Shown piece after piece: positions 1 through 8,049 of a DNA stretch of 12,598 bases. Within the stretch, counting starts at the first letter, position 1. Every line of letters starts with the position of its first letter. Location of the stretch: the NCBI GenBank assembly GCA_023439605.1, contig JAEXNS010000279.1:1-12598 (forward strand), in the 5' to 3' direction. Origin of the DNA: Bacillota bacterium (lineage in GTDB: Bacteria; Bacillota; Clostridia; Oscillospirales; Ruminococcaceae). Made by a program: the position numbers and the translations under genes. The notes beneath the pieces are model-generated. The model searched no databases. It saw only the letters and a list, made by a program, of their open reading frames with translations, and was not told the DNA's origin.

Positions 1-280
1 CTTGACATAAATATTGTATGTTTAAACCACTATCAAATTTTTTATCCAAAGCTATATTTAGCATCTCTTCTGAATAATCAACACCAATTACATCATATCC
101 CATTTTAGCGAATTCCTCAGATAAAGAACCCGTTCCACAGGCTAAGTCGAGTAAGATACACTTTTCTTCTCCCAAATATTTTTCAATAACTTTTTGAAAA
201 TATTGTGCTCTTTTTTGATAATTTACATTTTGAGTTAATTTATCATAATAATAAGAAAAAAAATTATAATTACTTTGCAT
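1..280 (-). CDS. Class I SAM-dependent methyltransferase, 3' end cut by the window edge
   Basis: The minus-strand frame from the ATG at 280 stays open to the left edge and gives 93 residues of the N-terminal part. Residues about 45-54 read LLDLACGTGS, the glycine-rich motif I that binds S-adenosylmethionine. About twenty residues later comes GYDVIGVDYSEEML, the motif II acidic strand end that contacts the SAM ribose. This is the Methyltransf_11/25 type of small-molecule or tRNA methyltransferase. The substrate cannot be read from this half. The start overlaps the end of the YerC-like gene by 11 bases, so the two are probably co-transcribed and translationally coupled. The site before the ATG is weak (AAGGTTAAGAG). 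Family assignment is firm; the specific function is unknown. Confidence 0.85.
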   Translation of the reverse strand, partial: MQSNYNFFSYYYDKLTQNVNYQKRAQYFQKVIEKYLGEEKCILLDLACGTGSLSEEFAKMGYDVIGVDYSEEMLNIALDKKFDSGLNIQYLCQ

Positions 281-569
281 CTTTTTCTCTTAACCTTTTA
301 AAAACTATTTCATAACCATCGCTACCATAATGTAATGAACGATTTACCCTGCTTATTGTTGCGGTACTAGCTCCTGTTTCTTGAACTATATCATTGTACA
401 CATGATGTTGATTTAACATTTTTGCCACTTGAAGTCTTTGTGAAAGTGCTTTTATTTCTAATACTGTACATAGGTCTTCAAAAAACTTATAGCATTCTTC
501 AACTGTTTCCAAGCATAATATAGCTTCAAAAAGAGCATCTGTATTTTTTTCTTTTATTTTATTATTCAA
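270..569 (-). CDS. yerC: YerC/YecD-family TrpR-like DNA-binding protein
   Basis: This 99-residue protein has the TrpR-superfamily fold seen in the Firmicute YerC/YecD group. An N-terminal helical part is followed by IKALSQRLQVAKML (about 39-52) and a helix-turn-helix at about 59-79 containing TGASTATISRVNRSL. The ending YGSDGYEIVFKRL is typical of the group. The usual length is about 100 residues, so it is complete. The start codon is TTG, chosen because GAGGTGA lies at the right distance upstream and no better start exists. It has its own promoter at 605-633 and is followed by an overlapping methyltransferase gene. Members are thought to be transcription regulators. Tryptophan binding should not be assumed, and the target genes are unknown. 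Confidence 0.88.
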   Translation of the reverse strand: MNNKIKEKNTDALFEAILCLETVEECYKFFEDLCTVLEIKALSQRLQVAKMLNQHHVYNDIVQETGASTATISRVNRSLHYGSDGYEIVFKRLREKDAK

Positions 570-604
570 AATATCACCTCTATTATTTTTTGTTTTCTTT
601 TAAT

Positions 605-633
605 ATGATATCACATTAAAACGCAAAAGTAAA
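605..633 (-). promoter_or_regulatory. Sigma-A-like promoter for the yerC-methyltransferase unit
   Basis: On the minus strand a -35 box TTTACT (628-633) and a -10 box TATCAT (605-610) are separated by exactly 17 bases. The -10 box matches the consensus at five of six positions and the -35 box at four. It lies about 35 bases upstream of the TTG start, in the gap after recN. Inferred from sequence only. Confidence 0.55.
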
Positions 634-646
634 GAATTATACAAAT

Positions 647-2326
647 TTATTGACAATTAAAGCTTAAATTTTGTGCCTGTATCAATTGTTCTTCTGCATT
701 TTTTAACATAAGTTCAGATACATTTTCTCCGCCCATAATTCTTGCTATTTCTTTCTTTCTCTCATCAAAGTTTAGTTGATAAACATTTGTAGATGTTCTG
801 TCTTCTATTGTTCTTTTCTCTATTAACAAATGATTATCACCCATAATTGCTATTTGAGCGAGATGAGTAACACATAATACTTGTCTTATGGAACTTATTT
901 CTTTTAATTTAATTCCTATTTTTTGTGCTGCTCTACCACTAACTCCAGTATCTATTTCATCAAAAATCAATGTAGGAATATCATCTTTATCTGTAACAAC
1001 ATTTTTTAATGCCAACATTATTCTTGACAATTCTCCACCAGATGCTATTTTAGCTATTGATTTTGGTGTTTCTCCCTTATTTGCAGATATTAAAAACTCA
1101 ACGTTATCCATTCCATTTATAGTAAGTTTACCTTTCTCATGCTTAACTTCAATGATAACATTTGGCATATCTAGAAATAACAATTCTTCTGTTACTCTTT
1201 TTGAAAAATTATCTGCAGTTTCTTTTCTAAAATTAGATAATTCTTTAGCTTTTTCTGTAACTTCCAGTAAAAGTTTTTCTTTTTGTTCATTTAAACTTTT
1301 CAGCTCATCTATAGATGTATTCATGTTTTCAATTTCTAAAACAGCCTCTGAATAAAGCTTCATAAGTCCGTTTATATCTGTGTTATAAGCCCTTCTTAGC
1401 CTGTTTAAAATATTTATTCTGTTTGTTATATAATCAAACATTTGAGCATCAATTTCTACTTCACTTGCTTTTTTAGATATTTCTTCAGAAATATCATCTA
1501 GTTCTACTCTAGCTGAATTTATTCTTTCAAGAATAGGTTTAATATCTGGAATAAATTCTTCAACCATATTTAAATTGGCTTCAACATCTACTAACATATC
1601 AATAATGCTAGTTTGCTCCTCACCATTTAAAATAAACTGAGAAGTTTGAAGTGATTTTGAAATTAAATCTGCATTTTTTAATTTAATGTATTCATCTTCT
1701 ATTTTTAAATCATCTTCGTCCAAATTCAGTTCTTCTAAATCTTGAATAATTTGATTTAAATAAGATGCTCTTTCTTTTTTGTTTTGCTCAATCTTTTTTA
1801 GTTCGCCTATTTTTCTAGCTATATTTTGTAAGGCTTTAAAAGATTCTTTATATTGGTTTAAACAACTATAATCACCTGAAAAACCGTCTAAAATATCTAA
1901 ATGCTTTTCTGGTATAAGCAGTATTTGATTGTCATGTTGTCCATGAATATTTATAAGAAATTCTCCTATTTTTTTCAAAACAGAAACGGATGTTAACTTA
2001 CCATTTATTCTTGCAACACTTCCACCATCCGCACTAATTTCCCTTGTAATAGTTAGTTCCCCATCTTCACATTCTATTCCATTTTCCAGTAAATTATCTG
2101 TTACATTTTTAGATAAATCAGTAAACAAGGCAGTTATAATCGCCTTAGAAGCACCTGTTCTAACTATATCCTTAGTTACTCTTTGTCCTAATATAGCGTT
2201 TATTCCATTTATAAGTATAGATTTACCTGCACCTGTTTCTCCTGTAAAAACGTTAAAATTTGAAGCAAAAGGAATAGATGCTTTTTGAATTACCGCCAAA
2301 TTTTCTATATAAACTTCTCTTAACAT
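647..2326 (-). CDS. recN: DNA repair protein RecN (SMC-like ATPase)
   Basis: RecN is a cytosolic SMC-like ATPase that acts early in double-strand break repair, gathering DNA ends for RecA-dependent recombination. The 559 residues match the usual family length. The N-terminal half-ATPase has Walker A GETGAGKS at residues 29-36 and the RecN-typical INIHGQHDNQ segment. The middle (about 160-380) is rich in Glu, Lys and Leu, as expected for the antiparallel coiled coil. The C-terminal half has the ABC signature ASGGELSR at about 428-435, Walker B with LIFDEIDTG, and the VTHLAQIA switch histidine region. The ATG follows argR by 17 bases, with a modest purine-rich site. It is the last gene of the operon, a common position next to argR in Firmicutes. 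Confidence 0.97.
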   Translation of the reverse strand: MLREVYIENLAVIQKASIPFASNFNVFTGETGAGKSILINGINAILGQRVTKDIVRTGASKAIITALFTDLSKNVTDNLLENGIECEDGELTITREISADGGSVARINGKLTSVSVLKKIGEFLINIHGQHDNQILLIPEKHLDILDGFSGDYSCLNQYKESFKALQNIARKIGELKKIEQNKKERASYLNQIIQDLEELNLDEDDLKIEDEYIKLKNADLISKSLQTSQFILNGEEQTSIIDMLVDVEANLNMVEEFIPDIKPILERINSARVELDDISEEISKKASEVEIDAQMFDYITNRINILNRLRRAYNTDINGLMKLYSEAVLEIENMNTSIDELKSLNEQKEKLLLEVTEKAKELSNFRKETADNFSKRVTEELLFLDMPNVIIEVKHEKGKLTINGMDNVEFLISANKGETPKSIAKIASGGELSRIMLALKNVVTDKDDIPTLIFDEIDTGVSGRAAQKIGIKLKEISSIRQVLCVTHLAQIAIMGDNHLLIEKRTIEDRTSTNVYQLNFDERKKEIARIMGGENVSELMLKNAEEQLIQAQNLSFNCQ

Positions 2327-2343
2327 GATATCACTTTCACCAC

Positions 2344-2793
2344 CTAATCATGAATCAATTTATTTATTTCTTGTACAAAGATTTCAGCCATTTCCTCTGT
2401 TCTCATTAATACAAAAATAGTATCATCACCTGCAATTGTTCCAACTATATTTTCCATATGAATCGAATCAAGTGCCACACATGCTGCCTGTGCCATTCCT
2501 GCATGACATTTTACAACTACTGTATTTAAAGCATAATCTACTGAAATTGCAGTTTCTGAAAAAATCAGATTTGCTTGTGAGTCTTCCAAATAGTTATTTT
2601 TAGGAACTGAATATTTGCTTAATCCATTATTCATTTTCTCTTTTATTAACCTTAATTCTTTTATATCACGTGAAACAGTAGCATGTGTTACATTATAACC
2701 ATTTTTAAAAAGCATTTCTTGTAACATATCTTGAGTATATATTTCATTGTGTTCTATTAATTCAAGAATTTTTGAATGTCTTTTATTTTTCAT
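2344..2793 (-). CDS. argR: Arginine repressor ArgR/AhrC
   Basis: This hexameric, arginine-responsive transcription factor represses arginine biosynthesis and can activate catabolism genes. The 149 residues are full family length. An N-terminal winged helix-turn-helix includes ATVSRDIKEL (38-47), the family's DNA-recognition helix. A short linker leads to the C-terminal oligomerisation and arginine-binding domain, with GTIAGDDT at 118-125 carrying the paired aspartates that bind arginine. The ATG has a strong AAAGGAG site six bases upstream. It overlaps the end of nadK by 11 bases. No arginine biosynthesis genes are in the window, so targets lie elsewhere. Confidence 0.96.
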   Translation of the reverse strand: MKNKRHSKILELIEHNEIYTQDMLQEMLFKNGYNVTHATVSRDIKELRLIKEKMNNGLSKYSVPKNNYLEDSQANLIFSETAISVDYALNTVVVKCHAGMAQAACVALDSIHMENIVGTIAGDDTIFVLMRTEEMAEIFVQEINKLIHD

Positions 2794-3655
2794 GGATTAC
2801 TCCTTTTATTGATTTCATCATTTTTTTATTTAAAGAATCATAAAAAGTGCTTCCTGTCATGTCTATAATATTTATTTTATGTTCTGACTTTTGTATTTCT
2901 ATTGTATCATGTATATCTAAGTTAATTGGTTCGTTCCCATCAATAGAAAAATACATATTTGATTCCTCTAGTATTTTATGCACTAACTTTATTTTCTTTT
3001 CGGTAGAAAATAACATGGTTCTTGAAAAAAGAGAATGTGGACATATCAAATTCATTTCTATACATTCCAACTCTGGCTCAATAATAGGCCCTCCTGCTGA
3101 AAGAGAATATGCAGTCGAACCTGTTGGTGTACTAAAAACAACTCCATCCGCTCTATATTTACCAATTAAATGCTCATCTACATACACCTTAAAATCACAT
3201 ATTTTAGAATAAAGTCTAGAAATAACTATATCATTTAGAGCGTTGAAAGTTAAAATCTTATCTTTCTTGTTTATAACTGCCTTAAGCATCATTCTCGGTA
3301 TTATTTTATAATCACCAGTTATAAGTTTTTTTAAATTTTTTAGTTCATCTGCTTCTAAAGATGCAATAAAACCAAGTCTTCCAGTATTAATTCCCAAAAG
3401 TTTTGTGTTATGCCCTATTATAAACTCCGAACAATGAAGAATAGTACCATCGCCCCCTATTGCAATTACAAAATCCATATCACTAACTATTTCTTTAAAA
3501 ATAACAAAATTAATTTTATCATCATATTCAAAAAAATCTCTATATTTCTCATCTATAAAAATATTTACGTTTTCTTTGTGTAATACTTTAATTACTTCTT
3601 TTGAACAATCATAAGCATTTGCTTTATTAAAGTTAGGGAAAATAGCTATATTCAT
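2783..3655 (-). CDS. nadK: NAD kinase
   Basis: NAD kinase phosphorylates NAD to NADP in the cytosol, using ATP or polyphosphate. The chosen ATG at 3655 gives 290 residues beginning MNIAIFPNFNKAN, the usual family start, with GGTGA just upstream. A longer frame opens with a GTG at 3688 but adds only eleven uncharacteristic residues. Visible motifs are IAIGGDGTIL (GGDG at 67-70), INTGRLGFIA (89-98), NALNDIVISR (about 138-147), DGVVFSTPTGSTAYSLSAGG (170-189), ICPHSLFSR (204-212) and SIDGNE (237-242). It sits between tlyA and argR, an order common in Clostridia. It may also support Dxr and other NADPH-dependent steps, but that link is only inference. Confidence 0.96.
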   Translation of the reverse strand: MNIAIFPNFNKANAYDCSKEVIKVLHKENVNIFIDEKYRDFFEYDDKINFVIFKEIVSDMDFVIAIGGDGTILHCSEFIIGHNTKLLGINTGRLGFIASLEADELKNLKKLITGDYKIIPRMMLKAVINKKDKILTFNALNDIVISRLYSKICDFKVYVDEHLIGKYRADGVVFSTPTGSTAYSLSAGGPIIEPELECIEMNLICPHSLFSRTMLFSTEKKIKLVHKILEESNMYFSIDGNEPINLDIHDTIEIQKSEHKINIIDMTGSTFYDSLNKKMMKSIKGVIHEK

Positions 3656-3693
3656 ATATTCACCGTTCCTCTTGTATAATTTAACCACAGATT

Positions 3694-4497
3694 TTAATAA
3701 ACATTTTTATAATTTTCTTCTTTAAAAGCATTTTCTACAGTATCTTTTACATCTACAATAATTTGTGACTCCGCTGATTTACTTAAATACAACAAATACT
3801 CAATATTTCCTTCTCCACCTTTTATAGGCGAATTGATCAAACCTTTTATAAATAAATTATGTTCTTTTATATTTTCTACAACATTTTTCAAAACTAGTAA
3901 GTGCACTTTTTTTGATTTAACCACTCCATATTTCTTAATATTTTCTTTACCTGCTTCAAATTGAGGCTTTAATAAAATGACTATTTCACCATTTTCATTT
4001 ACTAGTTCAATTAACTTAGATAGTATAAGATTTATTGAAATAAAGGAAACGTCCACAGCAATAAAATCAATTGCAGAATCAAAAATTTCGTTGTCAACTT
4101 CTCTTATGTTTGATTTTTCCATGTTTACTACTTTTGAATTTCCTTTTAATGTATCATCTAATTGAGAATGTCCAACATCAAGAGCAAATATTTTTTTTGC
4201 TCCATATTGAAGCATACAATCAGTAAATCCACCAGTTGAAGCACCTACATCTAAACATACTTTATCTTGAAGATTAATTTTAAAATCTTCTAAAGCTTTT
4301 TGTAGTTTATATCCACCTCTACCAACAAATTTTAACTTGTTTATTATCTCCAACTTATCCGTTTCATTTACCAATTTTGAAGGCTTAGTACAAACCTCGT
4401 TATTTAATAAAACCTGTCCATGCTTTATTAAAACCTTTGCCTTTTCTCTACTATCAACTAATTCACGTTCAAAAAGTATGACGTCAATTCTATCCAA
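3694..4497 (-). CDS. tlyA: TlyA-family rRNA 2'-O-methyltransferase (S4 domain plus FtsJ-like)
   Basis: TlyA-family proteins methylate ribose 2'-OH groups of rRNA; mycobacterial TlyA modifies 16S and 23S rRNA, and some homologues are annotated as hemolysins. An N-terminal S4 RNA-binding domain (about 1-60, with ESREKAKVLI-like DSREKAKVLIKHGQVLLN) precedes an FtsJ-type methyltransferase. That domain has VGRGGYKL (catalytic Lys), SAM motif LDVGASTGGFTD at about 83-94, ALDVGHSQL and LLKPQFEAG. I prefer the TTG at 4497, giving MDRIDVILFEREL and 267 residues, because GAGGT lies upstream. A GTG at 4512 would add five residues and overlap dxs but has no visible ribosome binding site. Neighbours dxs and nadK are typical. 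Confidence 0.93.
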   Translation of the reverse strand: MDRIDVILFERELVDSREKAKVLIKHGQVLLNNEVCTKPSKLVNETDKLEIINKLKFVGRGGYKLQKALEDFKINLQDKVCLDVGASTGGFTDCMLQYGAKKIFALDVGHSQLDDTLKGNSKVVNMEKSNIREVDNEIFDSAIDFIAVDVSFISINLILSKLIELVNENGEIVILLKPQFEAGKENIKKYGVVKSKKVHLLVLKNVVENIKEHNLFIKGLINSPIKGGEGNIEYLLYLSKSAESQIIVDVKDTVENAFKEENYKNVY

Positions 4498-4501
4498 AAT
4501 T

Positions 4502-6397
4502 TTATACCTCACTTAATTTTTCTTTTATAAATTTCAACATTGAACAATGATCTAATCCTAAATTCACTAAAGTACAGCTTACAGATGCATGCTTAACAAA
4601 ATCTTTTATTCCTTTACGTGAATACTTACCCTTATAATTATGTTTACATAGTTTATCTAAAAAATGTTCTGATATACCGCCATTTTCCATAGATTCTTCA
4701 AAGAAAATGATATTTTTATACTTTAAACTTGTCTTAATAACACCCTCGTTTAAAGGAAACACTTTTGTTAGTTTAAGTATATCACAGCTTATATTTTGTT
4801 TACTTAAATCAGATTTTACCTTTTCAACTTCATTTATTAATCTTCCATACGTAATAATCAACAAATTAAAATCGCTTGATTCATTTTTATATAACTTATA
4901 TTCTATATTTATATCTGTATTATCAAAGGTATTTTTTTCATTTCCTCTAGGATACCTAACACACACCAAACCTTTATCTTCATATATAGCTTGATTTAAA
5001 CATGATTTTAAAGATGCATATGATGACGGAGAATATATAACTACTTCTGGTATACTTGTAAGCATTGGAATATCAAATACTCCTTGATGAGTTTCTCCAT
5101 CTTCACCAACAACTCCAGACCTATCTATGGCTATAACAATATGCAGTTGAGAAATACTAGCATCATGAATAAGCTGGTCATAAGCTCTTTGTAGAAAACT
5201 AGAGTAAACAGCAAATACCGGTATTAAGCCCATTGAAGCTAGTCCTGCCGAAAAAGTTACAGCATGTTGTTCAGCAATTCCAACATCAAAATATCTGTCC
5301 CTATGTTCAGATGAAAAATACTGAAGTCCTGTTCCGTACTTCATCGCTGCTGTTACAGCACATATATTTTTATCGTTTCGAGCTAACTTAGTTAATTCAA
5401 GTCCAAAAGCAGACGAGAACGAATCTTCTGCAACTACTTCTGGATTTCCTGTATTTATATCAAATTTTGAAATACCATGATATTCACCAGGATTTCTTTC
5501 CGCAGGCATATAGCCTTTTCCTTTTACTGTATTTACATGAACAAATACAGGTCTATTATATGACTTGGCAATTTTAAGTACTTCCTCTAGGTGTTGTATA
5601 TTATGTCCGTCTACAGGACCTAAATAAATGTATCCTAAATCTTCAAACATTGTACTTTTCTTAACTACTGCTCTTTTTAATGCAGTTTTTGACAAAACCA
5701 AAGCTTTGCTTATCGGATCTCCAACTACAGGTGTATTTTTTAAAACTTTTTCAACTGTATTTTTTGTATTAACATAGCCTTCTGTATTTCTTATAGTTCT
5801 CAAATAATTTGCAAATGCACCAACATTTTTTGAAATTGACATGTCGTTATGATTTAATATCACAATTAAATTCACATTGTTTTTTGCAGCATTATTTAAA
5901 CCCTCATAAGCTAAACCACCTGTAAATGCACCATCACCTATAACTGCAATTGCATGATTGTTTTTTTCCTGTATACGCATAGCTTCTGCAAACCCACAAG
6001 CAACAGATATAGAAGTGCTACTATGTCCACTTATAAAAGAATCATGTTCTGATTCTGAAGGCTTTGGATATCCAGAAATCCCATTTTCCTGTCTTAGAGT
6101 ATGAAACTTTTCTAACCTTCCAGTTAAAATTTTATGAGTATATGCTTGATGACCTACATCCCAAACTATTTTATCAGCTGGTGAAGCGAAGACTCTATGA
6201 AGAGCCAAAGTCAACTCTACTGTTCCTAAGTTTGAAGCAAGGTGTCCACCTGTTTTAGATACTGTATGTATTAAGGTGCTCCTTATTTCTTTACATACAT
6301 CTTGACACTGTTGCAAATTTAATTTTTTCAAATCTTCAGGAAGTTTTAAGTCTTTTAAGCATATATTTTCTTTATCTTTTATATTTTTCGTATTCAT
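4502..6397 (-). CDS. dxs: 1-deoxy-D-xylulose-5-phosphate synthase
   Basis: Dxs condenses pyruvate with glyceraldehyde 3-phosphate using thiamine diphosphate, the first and often rate-limiting step of the MEP isoprenoid pathway. The 631 residues match the family. Visible motifs are SNLGTVELTLALH (about 55-67), GHQAYTHKILTGR (82-94), the ThDP motif starting GDGAFTGGLAYEG (154-166) and ending at NHND (182-185), the glutamate in DVGIAEQHAVTF (E376) and DRSGVVGEDGETHQG (425-439) of the pyrimidine domain. A C-terminal transketolase-like domain completes it. The ATG directly follows the stop of the DUF212 gene, with no strong Shine-Dalgarno, so coupling is likely. With ispA upstream, the operon holds the entry step and a prenyl chain-elongation step of isoprenoid synthesis. 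The other MEP genes are not in the window. Confidence 0.97.
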   Translation of the reverse strand: MNTKNIKDKENICLKDLKLPEDLKKLNLQQCQDVCKEIRSTLIHTVSKTGGHLASNLGTVELTLALHRVFASPADKIVWDVGHQAYTHKILTGRLEKFHTLRQENGISGYPKPSESEHDSFISGHSSTSISVACGFAEAMRIQEKNNHAIAVIGDGAFTGGLAYEGLNNAAKNNVNLIVILNHNDMSISKNVGAFANYLRTIRNTEGYVNTKNTVEKVLKNTPVVGDPISKALVLSKTALKRAVVKKSTMFEDLGYIYLGPVDGHNIQHLEEVLKIAKSYNRPVFVHVNTVKGKGYMPAERNPGEYHGISKFDINTGNPEVVAEDSFSSAFGLELTKLARNDKNICAVTAAMKYGTGLQYFSSEHRDRYFDVGIAEQHAVTFSAGLASMGLIPVFAVYSSFLQRAYDQLIHDASISQLHIVIAIDRSGVVGEDGETHQGVFDIPMLTSIPEVVIYSPSSYASLKSCLNQAIYEDKGLVCVRYPRGNEKNTFDNTDINIEYKLYKNESSDFNLLIITYGRLINEVEKVKSDLSKQNISCDILKLTKVFPLNEGVIKTSLKYKNIIFFEESMENGGISEHFLDKLCKHNYKGKYSRKGIKDFVKHASVSCTLVNLGLDHCSMLKFIKEKLSEV

Positions 6398-6399
6398 AA

Positions 6400-6861
6400 T
6401 TATTTCATTGGAACAGCAAATGCTATTATTACACCTACAATTGCTCCACCAAAAACCTCCAGTGGCGTATGGCCTAAAAATTCTTTTAATAACTTAAATT
6501 CATATTGTGCTTTATTTTTTACAATACTCTTATCCTTTTTTGTCAATTCAGAAAAAATGTTGTTAATTTTATTTAACTCTTTTGCATGCATTCCAGCTGC
6601 ACGTCTTACGCCCATTGCGTCGTAAATAACTATTGCAGATAAAATAAACATAATTGCAAAAAACGTAGATTTAACACCCTCTGTTCTTCCAACCGCAATT
6701 AAAGCAGAAATAACTGTTGATGTATGTGAACTAGGCATGCCACCTGCTCCTACTAGTCTTTCTACACTTACTTTATTTTTTTTAATTCCATCTATAATAG
6801 TTTTAAGAATTTGTGCAATTAACCATGATAAAATAGCACAAACTAAAATGTAATTGTACAT
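6400..6861 (-). CDS. Divergent PAP2-family membrane protein (DUF212, YuiD-like)
   Basis: This 153-residue integral membrane protein is of the DUF212 'divergent PAP2' group. A first hydrophobic segment lies at about 3-22. GGMPSSHTSTV at 40-50 resembles the SGH-type motif of PAP2 phosphatases. Further hydrophobic stretches lie at about 65-85 and 133-150, with a conserved MGVRRAAGMHAKELN loop between. Whether these proteins are active phosphatases is not established. Its place between ispA and dxs, shared by other Clostridia, suggests a link to prenyl diphosphate or lipid carriers, which is inference. AAAGGTG lies 12 bases before the ATG. Repeat copy 1 lies immediately upstream, separating it from ispA. 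Confidence 0.88.
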   Translation of the reverse strand: MYNYILVCAILSWLIAQILKTIIDGIKKNKVSVERLVGAGGMPSSHTSTVISALIAVGRTEGVKSTFFAIMFILSAIVIYDAMGVRRAAGMHAKELNKINNIFSELTKKDKSIVKNKAQYEFKLLKEFLGHTPLEVFGGAIVGVIIAFAVPMK

Positions 6862-6896
6862 ATATTATGTTACACCTTTCGCTAATTTTGTTACTA

Positions 6897-7015
6897 TTTA
6901 GCCACATGTAAAGACAGAGATCTTTTGCCAAAGGTCCAGAGCAACCGAGAAGCCCAGTCAACTCCGCCGAGTCGAAACTCTTACAAAATCGTAAACTTTG
7001 CCTTTAGGGGCCGAA
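6897..7015 (-). repeat. 119-bp structured repeat, copy 1 (between ispA and the DUF212 gene)
   Basis: First of three related 119-bp elements. The ends (TTTAGCC at 6897-6903 and GGCCGAA at 7009-7015) can pair as a closing stem. Inside are two adjacent hairpins: stem A (6943-6948 with 6954-6959) and stem B (6960-6964 with 6969-6973, loop CGCC). Read on the plus strand, stems A and B contain four A-C mismatches. Read on the minus strand all four become G-U wobbles and both stems hold. I therefore assign the minus strand, which is also the direction of the surrounding operon. The element begins seven bases after the ispA stop and has no U-tract, so it is not an ordinary terminator. No coding frame is apparent. 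Confidence 0.8.
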
Positions 7016-7022
7016 TATTAGC

Positions 7023-7907
7023 CTAATTTTGTCTATTTAGCAATTTATTTGTTAATTTGATTAAAAATGAATTATCATCGAAATTTTCTAATAACTCTAA
7101 TGCACGTAGTGTTAATCTTTGTGCTTCTTCTCTAGATTTATCTAATCCAAACAAAGTAACAAAAGTAGTCTTGTTTTGTGCAACATCGCTTCCAATTGGT
7201 TTACCTAGTACCTCTTGGGTAGATGTTACATCTAAAATATCATCTATTATTTGAAATGCCAGTCCTAAACAGTGTGCATATTCAGTTGCAATATTTAACT
7301 TTTCTAAAGATGCATTTGCAGAAAAGCATCCCATTCTACAAGCAGACTTAATCAACGCTCCTGTTTTCAAAGCATACATTTTTCTTAAATTTTCCTCGTC
7401 AACACTTGATGATTTTTCATTTTCCATATCAATTACTTGACCGCCTATCATGCCATTTACACCAACAGCATACGCCAGTTCAGATATTATTTTAACCTTA
7501 GATTCTGAAGATAAACGCACATCATTTGCAATCATTTCAAACGGATATACTGAAAGTGCATCTCCTGCAAGTATTGCTGTAGCCTCATCAAACGCTTTAT
7601 GACATGAAGGCTTACCTCTCCTAAAATCATCATTATCCATTGCTGGTAAATCATCATGTATAAGAGAAAATGTATGAATCATTTCAAGTCCACATGCTGG
7701 TGTGATGGCAGAGTATATATCCCCTCCACATAAACGACAAAATTCCAATGTTAAAACTGGTCGAATTCTTTTTCCACCAGCCTCTAAAGAATACTCCATT
7801 GCATTTATTATGTTTTTTTGTATTGAAGTTCTATCTAACAAGTTCAAATATTTATTTAAATTTTCGTTAATTATCGAAATATAATCTTCTAAAGAATATT
7901 TATCCAT
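7023..7907 (-). CDS. ispA: Polyprenyl (farnesyl/geranylgeranyl) diphosphate synthase
   Basis: This trans-prenyltransferase extends DMAPP with IPP units to make C15 or C20 diphosphates for quinones and the undecaprenyl carrier. The 294 residues are full length. It has AGGKRIRP (about 43-50), the first Asp-rich motif DDLPAMD (85-91) followed by RRGKPSCH, a conserved GGQVIDM (155-161), the KTGALI motif (181-186), and the second Asp-rich motif DDILD (222-226) with GKPIGSD after it. Phe80, five residues before the first motif, favours a short product such as FPP, but product length is inference. AAGGAG is well placed before the ATG. Repeat copies lie on both sides, so this gene is separated from its neighbours more than any other in the operon. 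Confidence 0.95.
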   Translation of the reverse strand: MDKYSLEDYISIINENLNKYLNLLDRTSIQKNIINAMEYSLEAGGKRIRPVLTLEFCRLCGGDIYSAITPACGLEMIHTFSLIHDDLPAMDNDDFRRGKPSCHKAFDEATAILAGDALSVYPFEMIANDVRLSSESKVKIISELAYAVGVNGMIGGQVIDMENEKSSSVDEENLRKMYALKTGALIKSACRMGCFSANASLEKLNIATEYAHCLGLAFQIIDDILDVTSTQEVLGKPIGSDVAQNKTTFVTLFGLDKSREEAQRLTLRALELLENFDDNSFLIKLTNKLLNRQN

Positions 7908-7926
7908 TTTCTACTCCTTATTTTTA

Positions 7927-8045
7927 TTCAGCCATATGTTTAAGGCAGAGACATTTTACCAAAAGTCCAGGGCGAGCGTAAAGCCCGATCGACCCGCAGA
8001 GTCGAAACCATCGCAAAATCGTAAACTTTAGCTATATAGGCTATA
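7927..8045 (-). repeat. 119-bp structured repeat, copy 2 (between xseB and ispA)
   Basis: Second copy, same length and orientation as the others. The ends TTCAGCC (7927-7933) and GGCTATA (8039-8045) partly pair. The inner stem TTTAC/GTAAA (7955-7959, 8021-8025) is intact. Stem A (7973-7979 with 7985-7991) has two mismatches on either strand. Stem B (7991-7995 with 7999-8003, loop GCA) has one pair that is A-C on the plus strand but G-U on the minus strand. It starts four bases after the xseB stop and ends about 20 bases before the ispA start, leaving just room for the AAGGAG site. Its first 19 plus-strand bases are identical to copy 3. Confidence 0.82.
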
Positions 8046-8049
8046 GTAA

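Noticed and set aside
888..1355. Plus-strand open frame of 155 codons inside recN
   Set aside because: It is antisense to clearly conserved recN motifs, and its translation (rich in Ser, Phe and Leu) resembles no family. It is a shadow of the real gene.
2847..3212. Plus-strand open frame of 121 codons inside nadK
   Set aside because: Antisense to NAD kinase motifs with no ribosome binding site or family resemblance.
6897..7015. Repeat elements as intrinsic terminators
   Set aside because: On the minus strand none of the three is followed by a U-tract, and two lie inside an operon whose downstream genes have no other obvious promoter.
6890..7022. Target-site duplication around the repeats, which would prove transposition
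   Set aside because: Short AT-rich matches such as TAAT flank copy 3 at a small offset, but none is consistent among the copies and such matches are expected by chance here.
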